Shown piece by piece: positions 21,104-30,688 of a stretch of 64,000 nucleotides of DNA. The notes beneath the pieces are model-generated. The model had not been told where the DNA came from. It ran no database searches and was given only the letters and a program-made list of their open reading frames with translations. Origin of the DNA: Gammaproteobacteria bacterium (GTDB taxonomy: Bacteria; Pseudomonadota; Gammaproteobacteria; Pseudomonadales; Azotimanducaceae). The position numbers and the translations under genes were made by a program. Position 1 is the stretch's first letter; each line of letters begins with the position of its first letter. The stretch is taken from assembly GCA_004357385.1 (NCBI GenBank), contig SMWF01000001.1, positions 1 through 64,000 of the forward strand, read 5' to 3'.

Positions 21104-22329
21104 ACCCCAACATCGAGCGGCTGAACAGGTATCCGTTCGAACGCCTCGCCGACCTCAAAGAAGGTGTAGTCCCCGCGAACCGGCCGCCGATCGCATTGTC
21201 GATCGGCGAACCTAAACATGCCCCGCCCGACTTCCTCGTAGAACTGCTGCTCGACCAGGACAACCTGCGCGCCAGTCTCGGCAGTTACCCAGCGACTCGT
21301 GGAGCGGTCGCGCTGCGTGCCACAATCGCCACCTGGTTGACGTCACGCTTCTCCCTGGCGGCCGGTTCGCTCGACCCCGCGCGTCACGTGCTGCCGGTCA
21401 ATGGCACGCGCGAGGCGCTGTTTTCTTTCGGCCAGGCAGTGCTCAGCGGCAGTCGGACCGCAAGCGTTCTGATGCCCAATCCCTGTTACCAGATCTACGA
21501 AGGCGCAGCCTTGCTCCGTAATGCACAGCCAGTGTACGTACCGTGCACCGAGGAAACCCAGTTCAATCCAGATTTCCAGCGTGTGCCCGATTCGGTATGG
21601 AAACGCTGCGAACTGGTGTACATCTGTTCGCCCGGCAACCCGACCGGTGCCATTCTGGACATCGCGACGCTGACCGCGCTGATCGAACTGGCCGATCGAC
21701 ACGAGTTCGTCATCGCTGCAGACGAGTGCTACTCCGAGATCTATCACGACGAAGCGCATGCGCCCCCGGGTCTGTTGGAAGCCTGCGCCTCGATGGGCCG
21801 CGACGACTACCGGCGCTGCGTCGTGTTTCACAGCCTTTCCAAGCGCTCGAGCCTGCCGGGACTGAGGTCCGGTTTCGTCGCAGGCGACGCCGAACTCATG
21901 GATGCCTATTACCGTTATCGCACCTACCACGGCTGTGCGATGCCCGAGCACGTGCAGACCGTAAGTGCCGCGGCCTGGGCCGATGAAGATCACGTCGCCG
22001 CGAATCGCGCACGCTACCGCGAGAAGTTCGACGCAATCACCCCCATTCTGGCGCGCCACCTCGAGTTGAAGGTCCCCGCCGGGGGGTTCTACTACTGGGC
22101 GCCCACACCCGAACCCGACCCCGACTTTGCGCGCGCCCTGTTCGAAGCACAAAATGTCACGGTACTACCCGGCAGCTTCCTTGCACGCAAGGCCAACGGG
22201 ACAAATCCCGGTGCCCAGCGAGTTCGGATGGCACTGGTAGCTTCGCTGGATGAGTGCCTCGACGCCGCGGCCCGGATCATCGACTTCATGGAGACGCGCT
22301 TCGGGCGACCCTTCAGGCGACGCGGATGA
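21100..22329 (+). CDS. dapC: succinyldiaminopimelate transaminase
   Basis: PLP-dependent fold-type I aminotransferase that converts N-succinyl-2-amino-6-ketopimelate to N-succinyl-L,L-diaminopimelate on the lysine/peptidoglycan route. It has 409 residues. CSPGNPTGAILD and the Schiff-base lysine in FHSLSKRSSLPGLRSGF are seen. The assignment as DapC rather than a generic aspartate transaminase rests on the context glnD-dapC-dapD-dapE and the N-terminal MNPNIERLNRYPFERL, typical of proteobacterial DapC. The ATG overlaps the glnD stop. Confidence 0.93.
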   Translation: MNPNIERLNRYPFERLADLKEGVVPANRPPIALSIGEPKHAPPDFLVELLLDQDNLRASLGSYPATRGAVALRATIATWLTSRFSLAAGSLDPARHVLPVNGTREALFSFGQAVLSGSRTASVLMPNPCYQIYEGAALLRNAQPVYVPCTEETQFNPDFQRVPDSVWKRCELVYICSPGNPTGAILDIATLTALIELADRHEFVIAADECYSEIYHDEAHAPPGLLEACASMGRDDYRRCVVFHSLSKRSSLPGLRSGFVAGDAELMDAYYRYRTYHGCAMPEHVQTVSAAAWADEDHVAANRARYREKFDAITPILARHLELKVPAGGFYYWAPTPEPDPDFARALFEAQNVTVLPGSFLARKANGTNPGAQRVRMALVASLDECLDAAARIIDFMETRFGRPFRRRG

Positions 22330-22336
22330 CGCTCCC

Positions 22337-22360
22337 TGTGCTGTCCCTTGGGACAGCACA
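22337..22360. repeat. perfect 11-bp inverted repeat in the dapC-dapD gap
   Basis: TGTGCTGTCCC (22337-22347) and GGGACAGCACA (22350-22360) are exact reverse complements around two T residues. As RNA it would form a ten-pair stem closed by a CUUG tetraloop. It starts 7 bp after the dapC stop. No T-run follows, so it is more likely an mRNA stabilising or processing hairpin, or a protein site, than a classic terminator. Confidence 0.85.
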
Positions 22361-22431
22361 CCAGCAACTGTGTAAGCTTGCCGCCCTCCTGAGGTCAGAA
22401 GCTGCCAGGCCGCGGTGGCAGGGTTGAGCAT

Positions 22432-23442
22432 ATGTTCGCATTTGGTATCGGGCTTGCGTCCTACAGCAGTCGCGGCGACATCCTCGATGTCTACTATCCG
22501 ACGCCGGCCAAGGATCTGGATGCCCAACTCAGCAAACTGCTCACCTCCCGGGCCCCCGCTGATGACGCGCTGAGCCCCGAGCAGACATCGCGTCTGGCGG
22601 ATGCCTTGCTCGACGCCGGCCATGCGCGGCTCGGGTCGGCGGCGCGGCTGCTCGCGGAAGCCGACAGGCCGTTGTGCTGGACGGAACTCGACGAGGATCG
22701 GCCGATCGAAACGACCACCCAGGCCTACCTCAAGTTGCACCTGCTCTCGCACCGGTGCGCGCTGCCCAACAGCCTGAATCTGGACGGCATCTTTGCGGCC
22801 CTGCCGAACGTCGCCTGGAGCAGTCAGGGTCCCATCGGCATCGCAGATATCGACGAACGGCTGGTGCGCGCGCGGATCGAAGGTGCCCCCATTATCGTGC
22901 ACTCGCTGGACAAGTTTCCGCGCATGACCGACTACGTGATTCCGTCCGGCGTGCGCATTGCCGACGCCTCGCGAATCCGGCTGGGTGCATACCTCGGCGA
23001 GGGAACCACGGTCATGCACGAAGGGTTCATCAACTTCAATGCCGGGGCTATCGGTCCCAACATGGTCGAGGGGCGAATTTCGCAGGGCGTCATGCTGGGT
23101 GCCGGAACCGACCTAGGCGGTGGCGCCAGCACGATGGGCACGCTTTCCGGAGGTGGAAACATCACCATCAGTATCGGCGAGAACTGCCTGATTGGCGCCA
23201 ACGCCGGCACGGGCATCCCGCTGGGCGACCGCTGCACCATCGAAGCCGGTTTGTACATCACCGCCGGAACGCCCGTCGAATTGCTGGACGACGCTAGAGA
23301 ATCGGTACGCACGGTCAAAGCGCGGGAGTTGGCCGGCGAATCGGATCTGCTGTTCATCCGCAACGCACGCACCGGAACGGTCGAGTGCCGTACCAACCGC
23401 TCCGCGATTCAACTGAACGAACAGCTTCACGCGCACAACTGA
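22432..23442 (+). CDS. dapD: 2,3,4,5-tetrahydropyridine-2,6-dicarboxylate N-succinyltransferase
   Basis: Succinylates tetrahydrodipicolinate with succinyl-CoA, the step before DapC. It has 336 residues, matching the longer Pseudomonas-type DapD rather than the 274-residue enteric form. The C-terminal half is a left-handed beta-helix of hexapeptide repeats (IRLGAYLGEGTTVMHEGFINFNAG, NITISIGENCLIGANAGTGI). The N-terminal MFAFGIGLASYSSRGDILDVYYP is typical of this subgroup. It is seven bases upstream of dapE. Confidence 0.95.
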   Translation: MFAFGIGLASYSSRGDILDVYYPTPAKDLDAQLSKLLTSRAPADDALSPEQTSRLADALLDAGHARLGSAARLLAEADRPLCWTELDEDRPIETTTQAYLKLHLLSHRCALPNSLNLDGIFAALPNVAWSSQGPIGIADIDERLVRARIEGAPIIVHSLDKFPRMTDYVIPSGVRIADASRIRLGAYLGEGTTVMHEGFINFNAGAIGPNMVEGRISQGVMLGAGTDLGGGASTMGTLSGGGNITISIGENCLIGANAGTGIPLGDRCTIEAGLYITAGTPVELLDDARESVRTVKARELAGESDLLFIRNARTGTVECRTNRSAIQLNEQLHAHN

Positions 23443-23449
23443 GCCACCC

Positions 23450-24586
23450 GTGAGCGCCGTTGTTGAGCTAACCCGCCAGCTGATCGAGCGGCCCTCGGTT
23501 ACGCCCGCCGACGAAGGTTGCCAGGACCTCATGATTGCGCGCCTGGAAGCACTCGGCTTCGACGTGACCCGAATCGACGTCGGCGCCGTGAAGAATTTCT
23601 GGGCGCGCCGTGGCAGTTCGTCTCCCTTGTTCGTGTTCGCCGGTCACACCGATGTCGTGCCACCCGGGCCGGAATCGAAATGGCGTAGCCCGCCGTTCGA
23701 ACCCACAGAGATCGATGGGCTGCTGTTCGGGCGTGGCGCCGCCGACATGAAAGGCAGTCTGGCTGCGATGGTCATCGCCACAGAACGGTTCCTGCGCACC
23801 GAACCGCAGCCCAACGGCTCAATCGGATTCTTGATCACCAGTGACGAAGAGGGACCGGCGATCGATGGCACCCGGCAGGTGATCGACTATCTCGCCCGGG
23901 AGGACGTCGCAATCGACTGGTGCCTGGTGGGTGAGCCGTCCTCAACCGCGGCGCTTGGCGATGTGGTACGCAACGGCCGACGCGGTTCTCTGAACGGCAC
24001 ACTGCGCATCAACGGAGTCCAGGGTCATGTGGCCTACCCGGAACTGGCCGCCAACCCGATTCACGCAGCGCTCGGAGTGCTCGAGGCGCTGTGCGAGCGC
24101 ACCTGGGATGAGGGTAACGACCACTTCCCGGCCACGTCGTTTCAGATCTCCAACATCAACGCGGGAACCGGCGCCGAGAACGTCATCCCCGGCGAGTTGA
24201 AGGTGACGTTCAACTTTCGTTTCAACTCCGAGCAGTCCCCGGAAACACTCCAGCGCGCCGTCAACGAGACGCTGGACGGCGCTGGACTGGACTATGAAAT
24301 CGACTGGCGCTTATCGGGGATGCCTTTCATCACCGCGGTGGGAGCGCTCACCGATGCAGTCAACGCAAGCGTCGCCGCAGTCACCGGACGAACGCCACGG
24401 ATGTCGACCTCGGGTGGCACATCGGACGGTCGGTTCATCGCGCCCACCGGTGCGGCCGTGGTGGAGCTCGGTCCGGTGAACGCAACGATCCACAAGATCG
24501 ACGAACACGTCGTGATCGAAGACCTCGAGCGGCTCGCGGACATCTACGTGGATCTGCTGCGTCGATTATTGTCCTCGGATACCTGA
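23450..24586 (+). CDS. dapE: succinyl-diaminopimelate desuccinylase
   Basis: Di-zinc M20-family hydrolase releasing L,L-diaminopimelate and succinate. It has 378 residues from GTG. Zinc-site motifs: FAGHTDVVPPG (His), GRGAADMKGS (bridging Asp), ITSDEEGPAIDG (catalytic Glu and ligand Glu), LVGEPSS, and the C-terminal His in NATIHKIDE. With dapC and dapD it completes the succinylase branch of lysine and meso-DAP synthesis in one plus-strand operon. Confidence 0.97.
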   Translation: MSAVVELTRQLIERPSVTPADEGCQDLMIARLEALGFDVTRIDVGAVKNFWARRGSSSPLFVFAGHTDVVPPGPESKWRSPPFEPTEIDGLLFGRGAADMKGSLAAMVIATERFLRTEPQPNGSIGFLITSDEEGPAIDGTRQVIDYLAREDVAIDWCLVGEPSSTAALGDVVRNGRRGSLNGTLRINGVQGHVAYPELAANPIHAALGVLEALCERTWDEGNDHFPATSFQISNINAGTGAENVIPGELKVTFNFRFNSEQSPETLQRAVNETLDGAGLDYEIDWRLSGMPFITAVGALTDAVNASVAAVTGRTPRMSTSGGTSDGRFIAPTGAAVVELGPVNATIHKIDEHVVIEDLERLADIYVDLLRRLLSSDT

Positions 24587-24611
24587 TCAGCACTGCGCAA
24601 GCCGCAACGCC

Positions 24612-25346
24612 ATGACGACAACGCTTCGCTACACGCTCATCGGAACCGCAACGTTCATTGCCTTTCTGGTGCTGTTCGCTCCACCTACGCCCATCAGCTC
24701 GGCGCTGCAACGCGTTCCCGGCATACTCGTCGGGCAACCGTCGGGTTCGTTGTGGTACGGTGCAGTCGACGTCGACTACCACGGCAGCGAACTCGGACGC
24801 CTGAGCTGGTCATACCGCCCCCAGGACCTGCTGCGACTACGAATCGGCTTCAACTACTCACTCCAGGAATCCACCCACGCATTTACTGGCGTCGGATCTG
24901 TCTCGGCCGTCGGCGCCAACGCGACCATCACCGGTGAGATGAGTGCGACGTTGCTGACGGATCTGTTATCGCGCTATGACATCTCTATTTCCGGTACGTT
25001 CGACATCCCCGAGACGATCCATCTCGCCGCCCCGCACGATGGCACTCCAAGCGCCACCGGAAAGATCCGTTGGAGTGGAGGTACCGTAGCATATCGACTC
25101 GGCACGACATCTCGCCGGGCCACGCTGCCACAGCTGACCGCCTATCTGGAAACACCAGCCACGGGGCCCAGCGCAACGGTCTACGCCCAGGGCGACGACA
25201 CGCCGCTGCTGCTGGCCAGTGTGCAGCGGGACGGCTGGGTAAGCATCGGCGTAACCGTTAAGTTCCTCGAACTCGTTGGACAACCCTGGTCGGGCAGCCA
25301 ACCGCCGCAAGCCGTGATTATGGAGGTGCAGGAGAAACTGTTCTAA
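24612..25346 (+). CDS. gspN: type II secretion system protein GspN
   Basis: Accessory inner-membrane/periplasmic component of the type II secretion system. It has 244 residues with one N-terminal membrane segment (YTLIGTATFIAFLVLFAPPTP). LQRVPGILVGQPSGSLWYGAV and the C-terminal QAVIMEVQEKLF fit GspN. Its identity is reinforced by gspC and gspD immediately downstream. Low overall conservation of the family makes the name slightly less certain than for its neighbours. Confidence 0.85.
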   Translation: MTTTLRYTLIGTATFIAFLVLFAPPTPISSALQRVPGILVGQPSGSLWYGAVDVDYHGSELGRLSWSYRPQDLLRLRIGFNYSLQESTHAFTGVGSVSAVGANATITGEMSATLLTDLLSRYDISISGTFDIPETIHLAAPHDGTPSATGKIRWSGGTVAYRLGTTSRRATLPQLTAYLETPATGPSATVYAQGDDTPLLLASVQRDGWVSIGVTVKFLELVGQPWSGSQPPQAVIMEVQEKLF

Positions 25347-25378
25347 TATCGGCATCCAACCGTTGGGCAGTAGAATTC

Positions 25379-26302
25379 GTGCAACGCGTCGCCCTCAAGC
25401 TCGCCGAGCCGGCAAAGATACTCATCGTCATCGGCATTGCCTACAGCCTCGCCCAGTCAGGCTGGTACTTCCTTTCAGATCCCCAGCTGCAACCCATAGG
25501 TGATGCTCCGCGCACCATCATCGGCCGCAACCGCCCCGCACCCATATCCGTCAACGCAATCATCGAAAGCAACCTGTTCGGTGACGCGGTTGCCGGCGCA
25601 GCGCGGACCCTAGCCGACGACAATCCCCCGAATACGCGCCTGCGGCTGACATTGGAAGGGGTATTTCGCGCCGACAATGCCGATGAGTCGGCGGCGATCG
25701 TCGCCGAACAGGGACGACCTGGCCGGCTGTACCTCATCGGCGAATCCCTGCCAGGCAATGCGGTCCTTACCGAGGTATTCCAGGACCGCATCATATTTCG
25801 ACGCGGAGCCAGTTACGAAACATTGCGTTTCAGCGAGGAAACACCCCTGCTGACGAACGACGGCCCCGTCGCGGCCGCTTCCTCGAGCGCTCGACGCGCG
25901 GGCAACAGGCCAGGCAACCCATACCGCGCCAATCAGTTCGAACGCCCGCCCGCTGGTGGGGAAACGAGCGGAGCCGTGCCCGGCCGCTCATTGGACGAAG
26001 TCGTGGCCGACTATCGCGACCGGCTCCAGAGGGATCCCGAAGGGACCCTCAACCAACTCGGCCTGCAGCCAGTATCCACCGGCGCCGCAGAAGGATATCG
26101 GCTTGGGAACCTGGCACAATCGCCCTATCTCAGCCAGACCGGGTTACAGGCGGGCGACATCATACTGTCGGTGAACGGCAACCCAGTCGGCAACGTTGCT
26201 CAGGACCAGATGCAGATAGACAACATCATGGCGCAGGGATCGGCGCGGTTGGAAGTCCAACGCGGCGATCGACGGTTCTTCGTCACCGCTTCGCTGCGCT
26301 GA
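25379..26302 (+). CDS. gspC: type II secretion system inner-membrane protein GspC
   Basis: Links the inner-membrane platform of the type II system to the secretin. It has 307 residues from GTG. A single N-terminal membrane helix (ILIVIGIAYSLAQSGWYFL) is followed by the homology region (INAIIESNLFG-like and LRLTLEGVFRADNADESAAIV), a Pro/Gly linker, and a C-terminal PDZ-like domain (SPYLSQTGLQAGDIILSVNG). It precedes gspD by 24 bp. Confidence 0.93.
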   Translation: MQRVALKLAEPAKILIVIGIAYSLAQSGWYFLSDPQLQPIGDAPRTIIGRNRPAPISVNAIIESNLFGDAVAGAARTLADDNPPNTRLRLTLEGVFRADNADESAAIVAEQGRPGRLYLIGESLPGNAVLTEVFQDRIIFRRGASYETLRFSEETPLLTNDGPVAAASSSARRAGNRPGNPYRANQFERPPAGGETSGAVPGRSLDEVVADYRDRLQRDPEGTLNQLGLQPVSTGAAEGYRLGNLAQSPYLSQTGLQAGDIILSVNGNPVGNVAQDQMQIDNIMAQGSARLEVQRGDRRFFVTASLR

Positions 26303-26326
26303 CCGAAACGGAAGTAACACGCCGCC

Positions 26327-28258
26327 ATGAGAAGCCTTTCACATACGCTATTCGCTCCCCTGGCGACGTTGCTGCTGTGTGTGGTGCTCGGCGGGTCGAA
26401 CGCGATGGCCAGCGAATCGCAATCCTGGAAGATCAATCTCAAGAACGCGGATATCCAGGAATTCGTCGCCCAGATCGCCGCAATCACCGGCCGCACCTTC
26501 GTGGTCGATCCGCGCGTCAAAGGCAAAGTGACCGTCATCTCCAACGCCAGCCTGGATGAGGCCGGAATCTACGAGTTGTTTCTCTCCGTGTTGCGTGTGC
26601 ACGGTTTCGCCGCAATTGAAGCGGGCGAGGTGGTTCGAATTCAGCAGCAGACCCTGGCGAAACAAAGCGGCAGCCCGCTGGATTCGGCGCAGGAGATTTC
26701 CGGTGAGCAGCTGGTGACGCGCGTCATTGCGGCCCAGTACGTCGCATCCGCCGAGTTGGTGAAGACGTTGCGCCCGATGATTCCGCAGTATGGTCACATC
26801 GCCGCAGTCACCCAACCCAACGTCGTGATCATCAGCGACCATGCGGCAAACATCGTGCGGCTGATGAAGATCATCGCGCGTATCGATGTCGCGGATGAAG
26901 AGGAGATCGTGGTCATTCCTCTCAAAGAGGCGTGGGTCGGCACGATCGTCGAACTCCTGGAGAAGCTCGCACCGGAAGAACTCGGGCGCAACGCCAAAGG
27001 ACCGCAGAGCATTCAGGTCATCGCTAACGAACGCAACAACAGTATCGTGCTGCGTGGCAAGTCCCGGCCCATTGCCCAAGTCAGAAAGCTCATATCGATG
27101 CTCGACCAGCCCGCTACCAGCGGCGGTACGACCCAGGTCATCTACCTGGCGCATTCGGATGCCGCAAGCGTCGCACAGATCCTCACCCAGCTGGTCGGGG
27201 ACCAGCGCGCGGAAGGAGCCCCGGCGGCTGAGGTCAAGATCCAGGCCGACGAAAGTCTGAATGCGCTGGTGATCAAAGCGGACCCAACGACGATGAACGA
27301 GATCATGAGCATCGTGAGGATGCTGGACGTGCGTCGCACTCAGGTGCTCATCGAGGCGGCCATAGTCGAGATCTCGCTTGATGCCGATTTCGAGCTCGGC
27401 GTGGAGATGGCCGCGATCGATCGCGGCAATTCGTCGATCCCGTTCTTCAGCACCGCGTTGAGCCCGACGCTCGCACAGATTCTGGGGGGGCTCGGACCCG
27501 GCGATGGTGAGGACGGGCCGTTCGATCCCGCAGCAGTGCTGGGCGTGGCGACCCAGCCCACGTTGGGGGTCGGCAAGCTGGATCCAGACGGCTTCTCCTT
27601 CGCTGTCATCCTGCGGGCGATAGCCTCCAGCAGTGCCGCGAATCTGCTATCGACGCCCAGCATCCTGACGCTGGACAACGAGGAGGCGAAGATCCTGGTC
27701 GGCCAGGAAGTTCCGTTTCGAACCGGCTCCTTCACCACGACCGCCGACGGCGCCAACAACCCCTTTCAGACCATTCAGCGCGAGGACGTGGGCATCACCT
27801 TGACGGTTACGCCACACATCCACGACGGCACGGCCCTCCGACTGGAGATCTCTCAGGAAGTCTCGAGCGTCGTCCTTGCATCGCTCCTCGAGGGTTCCCC
27901 CGGCATCATCACCAACAAGCGCACGATCGATACGACGATTCTGGCCGAGGACCGACAGACCATCGTGCTTGGCGGCCTCATTCAGGACGATATCCAGCAC
28001 AAGGTACGCAAGGTTCCGCTGCTGGGCGACATCCCCTGGCTGGGACGGTTGTTCCGCGTGGATGAAGAGACTCACGACAAGCGGAGCCTATTGGTGTTCC
28101 TACGCGCCACCATACTGCACGACCCGTCAGAGGTGACCGAGGTCACGCAGCGCAAGTACGACAGCATCTGGGACGTGGAGATTCAGTCGCGAACTCTCAA
28201 GACGGAAGATCCCGTCCAGCCGCCGCTCGACACCATTTATGACGGGCGCCTACAGTAG
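26327..28258 (+). CDS. gspD: type II secretion system secretin GspD
   Basis: Forms the outer-membrane channel of the type II system. It has 643 residues. The signal peptide ends near AMAS. N0 (WKINLKNADIQEFVAQIAAITGRTFVVDPRVKG) and repeated N1-N3 modules (QYVASAELVKTLRPMIPQ, VIYLAHSDAASVAQILTQLVGD) come before the secretin domain (VLIEAAIVEISLDADFELGVE, LLSTPSILTLDNEEAKILVGQEVPF, VPLLGDIPWLGRLFR). The gspE-M genes do not follow; plsB does. Confidence 0.96.
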   Translation: MRSLSHTLFAPLATLLLCVVLGGSNAMASESQSWKINLKNADIQEFVAQIAAITGRTFVVDPRVKGKVTVISNASLDEAGIYELFLSVLRVHGFAAIEAGEVVRIQQQTLAKQSGSPLDSAQEISGEQLVTRVIAAQYVASAELVKTLRPMIPQYGHIAAVTQPNVVIISDHAANIVRLMKIIARIDVADEEEIVVIPLKEAWVGTIVELLEKLAPEELGRNAKGPQSIQVIANERNNSIVLRGKSRPIAQVRKLISMLDQPATSGGTTQVIYLAHSDAASVAQILTQLVGDQRAEGAPAAEVKIQADESLNALVIKADPTTMNEIMSIVRMLDVRRTQVLIEAAIVEISLDADFELGVEMAAIDRGNSSIPFFSTALSPTLAQILGGLGPGDGEDGPFDPAAVLGVATQPTLGVGKLDPDGFSFAVILRAIASSSAANLLSTPSILTLDNEEAKILVGQEVPFRTGSFTTTADGANNPFQTIQREDVGITLTVTPHIHDGTALRLEISQEVSSVVLASLLEGSPGIITNKRTIDTTILAEDRQTIVLGGLIQDDIQHKVRKVPLLGDIPWLGRLFRVDEETHDKRSLLVFLRATILHDPSEVTEVTQRKYDSIWDVEIQSRTLKTEDPVQPPLDTIYDGRLQ

Positions 28259-28279
28259 GCGCGGCCCTCGCGATCCCCC

Positions 28280-30688
28280 ATGTCCGGCCACTTGAGAACC
28301 CTCTGGATCCGCGCGCTGCGCACCGTGCTCGGGTGGCTCACCCGGCCATCCGTGCAGGGGGCCGACAAGATCGACAACGCGCGCACCTGCTACGTTCTGG
28401 CGAACCGATCAGATGCCGATCTGGCAATGCTCGACCTCGTCGCCCGGCGCGAAGGGCTGGCGCCGCCCGGTGATCCGATTCCCGATTGCCCAACGCGGCA
28501 ACGCGTTCTGTTTCTCAGCAGCGGATCGCGGCGCCTGTTGCGACGCAACCTGATCCGCAGTTACGCCGAACGGGTTCGTTACCTGGAAGCGAACATGCAC
28601 GAGCTGCGAGATCTGAACCTCGAACTGATAGCTGTGACGGTGTTCTGGAGCCGGGCGCCCGCCAAGGAGCGGGCACTGTTCCGAGTGCTGCTGTCCGAGA
28701 ACTGGCGTTTCACCTCCCGCCTCCGGCGCCTGGCGATGCTGCTGTTCAACCGGCGCCACATTCGTGTTCAATTCGGCACACCCGTCGCCCTCCTGGACAC
28801 GGTCGACGGGCAATCCAGCGACCATCAAATCGCCCGCAGAATTGCGCGACTGATGCGCGTCCAATTCAAGAATCAACGCTCCGCCATGCTCGGTCCCAAT
28901 CTGTCGCACCGAACCACGATGATCAATCGGATCGTCAACAGTCGCGACGTCCGAGCGGCGATCGACGTGGAAGCGGCACACAGCAATCGCTCGACCCGGA
29001 AAGTCCGCAACAGCGCACGTCGTGACGCGACAAAAATCGTCTCTGACATGTCCCATGTCACCGTTCGCGTTCTCGACCGCCTGCTCGGATGGTTCTGGAA
29101 TCGCATTTATGACGGTATCGACATGACGGGAGTCGACCAACTCCAGGCCTTTGCCGAGCGCTACACACTGGTCTACGTGCCCTGTCATCGCAGCCACGTC
29201 GACTATCTGCTGGTTTCATACATTCTGTACCAGCGGGGTCTGATGATTCCCCACGTGGCCGCCGGCGACAACCTCGACATGCCGCTCATCGGCGGAGTGC
29301 TGCGGCGCGCTGGGGCCTTCTTCATGCGTCGAAGCTTCCGCGATGATCCGCTGTACAGCGCGATCTTCTCGGAGTACGTGTTTCAGATGCTGCAGCGGGG
29401 CTCCCCCATCGAGTTTTTCATCGAAGGCGGACGCTCGAGAACCGGCCGTTTACTGCGGCCGAAAACCGGTCTGCTGCGAGTCACCCTCGAGAGTCAGCAC
29501 CGAGGTATGGATCGACCCATCGCGTTCGTGCCTGTCTACGTTGGCTACGAAAAGCTGATCGAAGCAGGCAGTTACCAGCAGGAGCTGCGCGGCAGCAAGA
29601 AGAAAAAGGAACGTGCATCCGACGTACTGAAATCCACGCGTTTAATTCGTCAATCGTTCGGCAAAGTCACAGTGAATTTCGGCCAACCCGTCGTGCTGGA
29701 CGAACAGCTCGATCTCACTGCCAACCCAAGCCCGCAGCGCATCAGTCAACTCGGCGACCTGCTGCTGCAGCAAATCAATAGTTACGCGAGTGTGAACCCG
29801 ATTAATCTGGTTGCCTTGGTCACGTTATGCACACCGAAGCTCGCAATCGACGAAGCAGCCCTCGTTCAGCAGATCGAATGCTACACCGCCATGCTTCGGG
29901 AGCAACGCTCGGCAATCACCATAACGCCGCTGTCGGGCAAGGAAGTCATTGCCCAGGCCGAGTCGCTGAACCTTCTGACACGCGAGACGCATGCGTTCGG
30001 CGATGTGTTGAGCCACGATCCTTCGAGCGCAGCGTTGATGACCTGGTACCGTAACAACGTCATGCACACGCTTGCGCTGCCATCGCTGATCGCTTGTCTG
30101 ATCGTCAATCGTCGGCGGCGAATCACGATCGGGAAACTGCGCGAAATGGTTCGAACCGTTTATCCGTATCTCTGCAGCGAACTGTACATCGCCGCGCCTG
30201 AATCCACTGACGAAACCCTCGAGGCGTGGCTGACCCGGATGGGAGATCAGGGCCTGCTGAAACGCACGGCCGACAGCATCGCCCCACCCGCAGGCGATTC
30301 GGAGGACAACTTCCGACTCCGGCTACTCGCCGGCATCGTCAGACAAACGCTGGAACGGTTCTTCATCGTCATCGCGTTGCTCAAGCACGCCGGGCAGAAC
30401 CAGCTCGACCAACCCACCCTCGAAGACCGCTGCCAAAACGTCGCCGAGCAGATGTCACGATTCCACGGGCTGAACTCGCCGGAGTTTTTCGATCCACAGC
30501 TGTTCCACGGATTTGTCGGCAGCCTGCTCGGGCAGGGGGCGATTGCCCGCGACGCGCACGGAAAGATCAGCTTCACGCCGCTGGTAAGCGAAGTCGTACG
30601 GGCCGCCAGTACCGTCCTCACCCCCGAATTCAGGCACGCCGTGTTGCGCGCCCACCTCAAGATGGATGCACTTCAGAGCGTCGCTTGA
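28280..30688 (+). CDS. plsB: glycerol-3-phosphate 1-O-acyltransferase PlsB
   Basis: Membrane-bound enzyme of the first step of phospholipid synthesis, acylating glycerol-3-phosphate. It has 802 residues, like E. coli PlsB (807). The catalytic HX4D motif is at His303-Asp308 in YVPCHRSHVDYLL; block II GAFFMRRSF, block III FIEGGRSRTGRL and block IV PIAFVPVYVGYE follow. It lies 21 bp after gspD, so it may be read from the same transcript. The last 16 bp overlap the convergent rsmJ. Confidence 0.97.
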   Translation: MSGHLRTLWIRALRTVLGWLTRPSVQGADKIDNARTCYVLANRSDADLAMLDLVARREGLAPPGDPIPDCPTRQRVLFLSSGSRRLLRRNLIRSYAERVRYLEANMHELRDLNLELIAVTVFWSRAPAKERALFRVLLSENWRFTSRLRRLAMLLFNRRHIRVQFGTPVALLDTVDGQSSDHQIARRIARLMRVQFKNQRSAMLGPNLSHRTTMINRIVNSRDVRAAIDVEAAHSNRSTRKVRNSARRDATKIVSDMSHVTVRVLDRLLGWFWNRIYDGIDMTGVDQLQAFAERYTLVYVPCHRSHVDYLLVSYILYQRGLMIPHVAAGDNLDMPLIGGVLRRAGAFFMRRSFRDDPLYSAIFSEYVFQMLQRGSPIEFFIEGGRSRTGRLLRPKTGLLRVTLESQHRGMDRPIAFVPVYVGYEKLIEAGSYQQELRGSKKKKERASDVLKSTRLIRQSFGKVTVNFGQPVVLDEQLDLTANPSPQRISQLGDLLLQQINSYASVNPINLVALVTLCTPKLAIDEAALVQQIECYTAMLREQRSAITITPLSGKEVIAQAESLNLLTRETHAFGDVLSHDPSSAALMTWYRNNVMHTLALPSLIACLIVNRRRRITIGKLREMVRTVYPYLCSELYIAAPESTDETLEAWLTRMGDQGLLKRTADSIAPPAGDSEDNFRLRLLAGIVRQTLERFFIVIALLKHAGQNQLDQPTLEDRCQNVAEQMSRFHGLNSPEFFDPQLFHGFVGSLLGQGAIARDAHGKISFTPLVSEVVRAASTVLTPEFRHAVLRAHLKMDALQSVA

